Below the pieces are notes generated by a model. It saw nothing but the letters and a program-made list of their open reading frames with translations, was not told where the DNA came from and did not search any database. The position numbers and the translations under genes are program-made. Of a stretch of DNA of 6,442 bases, positions 5,668 through 6,442 are shown piece after piece; position 1 is the stretch's first letter; each line of letters begins with the position of its first letter. The stretch comes from Actinomycetes bacterium (GTDB taxonomy: Bacteria > Actinomycetota > Actinomycetes > Streptosporangiales > Streptosporangiaceae). The DNA lies in NCBI GenBank assembly GCA_025964635.1, contig JAOPYP010000437.1, forward strand, positions 1 through 6,442, given 5' to 3'.

Positions 5668-6442
5668 CGGGGCAGCCCGACCGGGTAGCCTGGTACCGCC
5701 GTTGCGCGGGGCTATAGCTCAGCTGGAAGAGCACCTGCTTTGCAAGCAGGGGGTCAGGGGTTCGAGTCCCCTTAGCTCCACTTCCCGATTTCAGGTCTCT
5801 GGCCAGGTCAGACGCTGTTAATTCCGGTTCTCCCCGTATCGCGGGCGTGGCTCGCGTGGGCCGCCTGGGGCGGTTGGGAGGAATTTGGGAGATCATCTTC
5901 TCCCTGTCTCCTGGTGTCGCCTGATTCCGGTGGGTCACCTCTGCTGTCAGCAGCTCGTCGAGCAGTGGGACGGGTGAGCGCGGGGCGATGGCGGCTCGGG
6001 CGCGTAGGGAGTCTTCCCACCGGGTCTGGAGGGCGTGCTTGAGGTCGTCGCGCATCCGGTCGGAGGCGTGGGTGTAGAGGCCGCGCATGCCGGGGACCTG
6101 GTGGCCGAGGCGCTGCTCGGCGAGGATCTCGGGGATGCCGTCCTCGGCCATCCAGGTCTTGTGCCCGTGCCGCAGGCCGTGCACGGTCAGGCCTGGCTTG
6201 ATCGGGAGCCAGCAGGCGGTGGGTACGTCGTCGCGGACGGCCTGGATGCCCCGGCCGTGCGGCGGTGCGTAGTCAGCGGACGCGCCTGCGGGTGGCCAGG
6301 CGGCGATGGGGACGCCGGGCCAGGTGGTGGCGTCGGCGATGACGAGCTTAGGGGGTCGGCCGTCTTTGGCTTCGTGGCGTCCGTCGCAGGCCGGCCGGAA
6401 GACGCGGCGGGCGTAGTTGCTGCGCCGGTAGTGGCCACCGTC
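5564..6442 (-). CDS. Tyrosine recombinase (integrase), C-terminal part, 5' end outside window
   Basis: Read on the - strand from the window edge, this frame is open for 292 codons to a TGA at 5564-5566. It carries the catalytic end of a phage/AICE-type integrase, numbered from the window edge: HGLRHGHKTW (88-97) with the H88..R91 box, RLGHQ with H114, and MRGLYTHAS with nucleophile Y123 (codon 6074-6076). The first catalytic Arg and the N-terminal arm-binding and core-binding domains lie off-window. Such enzymes catalyse site-specific insertion and excision of the element. About 169 residues follow the catalytic Tyr, far more than usual. Residues about 221-246 are the antisense translation of the tRNA (GTRTPDPLLAKQ), and the last 46 are antisense to tRNA upstream DNA and the HAD gene end. 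The natural C-terminus may be near residues 165-220. A GTG at 6184 is an internal Val codon, not a start. Confidence 0.85.
   Translation of the reverse strand, partial: DGGHYRRSNYARRVFRPACDGRHEAKDGRPPKLVIADATTWPGVPIAAWPPAGASADYAPPHGRGIQAVRDDVPTACWLPIKPGLTVHGLRHGHKTWMAEDGIPEILAEQRLGHQVPGMRGLYTHASDRMRDDLKHALQTRWEDSLRARAAIAPRSPVPLLDELLTAEVTHRNQATPGDREKMISQIPPNRPRRPTRATPAIRGEPELTASDLARDLKSGSGAKGTRTPDPLLAKQVLFQLSYSPAQRRYQATRSGCPVRGAAPAAPPQPGETQAAPRAQSQAALPDPRPGR
5640..5660 (+). terminator. Hairpin in the last codons of the HAD gene
   Basis: GGCGGCGCC (5640-5648) and GGCGCCGCC (5652-5660) form a perfect 9-bp stem with a GCT loop, ending 4 nt before the TGA stop. It lies inside the coding sequence for the final AAPLAPP residues. 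It is well placed to end the HAD transcript before the tRNA promoter, but there is no U-tract. Confidence 0.45.
5664..5691 (+). promoter_or_regulatory. Promoter of tRNA-Ala
   Basis: CTGACG (5664-5669) matches TTGACA at four positions, and TAGCCT (5686-5691) fits the actinobacterial TANNNT -10, with a 16-bp spacer. Transcription would start near 5698, about 10 nt before the mature tRNA. The -35 overlaps the TGA stop codon of the HAD gene. Confidence 0.5.
5708..5780 (+). tRNA. tRNA-Ala, anticodon TGC
   Basis: The 73-nt sequence folds as a full cloverleaf. The acceptor stem is GGGGCTA (5708-5714) with TAGCTCC (5773-5779), including the G3-U70 wobble pair that marks alanine tRNAs. The anticodon stem is CCTGC (5734-5738) with GCAGG (5746-5750), the loop TTTGCAA carries anticodon TGC at 5741-5743, and the T-arm contains GGTTCGAGTCC. 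The discriminator is A at 5780. The 3' CCA is not encoded (CTT follows). It decodes GCA and other GCN codons. It is also the likely integration site for the element to its right. Confidence 0.97.
5740..5780. other. Likely attachment site (att core) in the tRNA 3' half
   Basis: A tyrosine recombinase gene pointing at the 3' end of a tRNA gene is the standard layout of integrated actinobacterial elements (AICEs, prophages). Their att core is the tRNA 3' half, which keeps the tRNA intact. The exact core cannot be set, because the second copy would lie at the far end of the element, outside the window. No second copy of the tRNA 3' end is seen in 5781-6442. Confidence 0.45.

Noticed and set aside
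5708..5780. The peptide GTRTPDPLLAKQ as a protein motif
   Set aside because: It is the well-known antisense translation of a tRNA gene, not a conserved protein domain. It marks read-through of the tRNA.
6187..6438. 83-codon - strand frame at the right edge
   Set aside because: It is in a different phase from the integrase, which is open through the same region and shows conserved integrase residues. The 83-codon product is Pro/Ser/Thr low-complexity.

Overview
The window is very GC-rich DNA (roughly 70% or more) with dense, GC-ending codons, frequent GTG starts, leaderless or weak ribosome binding sites and U-less hairpins. This is typical of a high-GC actinobacterium. The genus cannot be fixed from this window. 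The presence of a DLW-39 type micropeptide gene and a nearby tRNA-Ala(TGC) fits a Streptomyces/Streptosporangium-like chromosome, where these two usually sit near gyrA. That placement is inference, because gyrA is not in view.

Left part (1-2622): a secreted lipoprotein of unknown function (66-992, +) converges with a multi-pass GT-C/GT87-like membrane glycosyltransferase (904-2574, -). Their 3' ends overlap by 89 bp. The glycosyltransferase ends in a proline-rich tail holding three 16-residue repeats. A divergent intergenic region follows (2575/2623-2906). It contains a patch of about 50% GC at 2701-2800 and two small hairpins just before the next gene.

Centre (2907-5667): an ABC-F type translation factor (2907-4598, +), with two complete ATPase sites and an unusual glycine-rich in-frame insertion just after the first Q-loop. 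Next come a 40-codon DLW-39 membrane micropeptide (4692-4814, +) and a HAD protein of the phosphonatase-like group (4864-5667, +). In the HAD protein every acidic catalytic position I can align, and the expected cap lysine, has been replaced, so it looks like a pseudoenzyme. Strong hairpins lie between or at the ends of these genes.

Right part (5664-6442): a compact promoter and tRNA-Ala(TGC) on the + strand, then the 3' part of a tyrosine recombinase gene on the - strand that continues past the window edge. This is the usual layout of an integrative element inserted at the 3' end of a tRNA gene. The integrase frame has no stop before the tRNA. It reads antisense through the whole tRNA and into the 3' end of the HAD gene, so the C-terminus of the integrase in the integrated state is made of host chromosomal sequence.

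I found no CRISPR array, rRNA or complete transposon, and no recognisable defence system. The strongest candidates for something undescribed are the catalytically stripped HAD protein, the integrase read-through of its attachment site, and the repeat-bearing insertion in the ABC-F protein.
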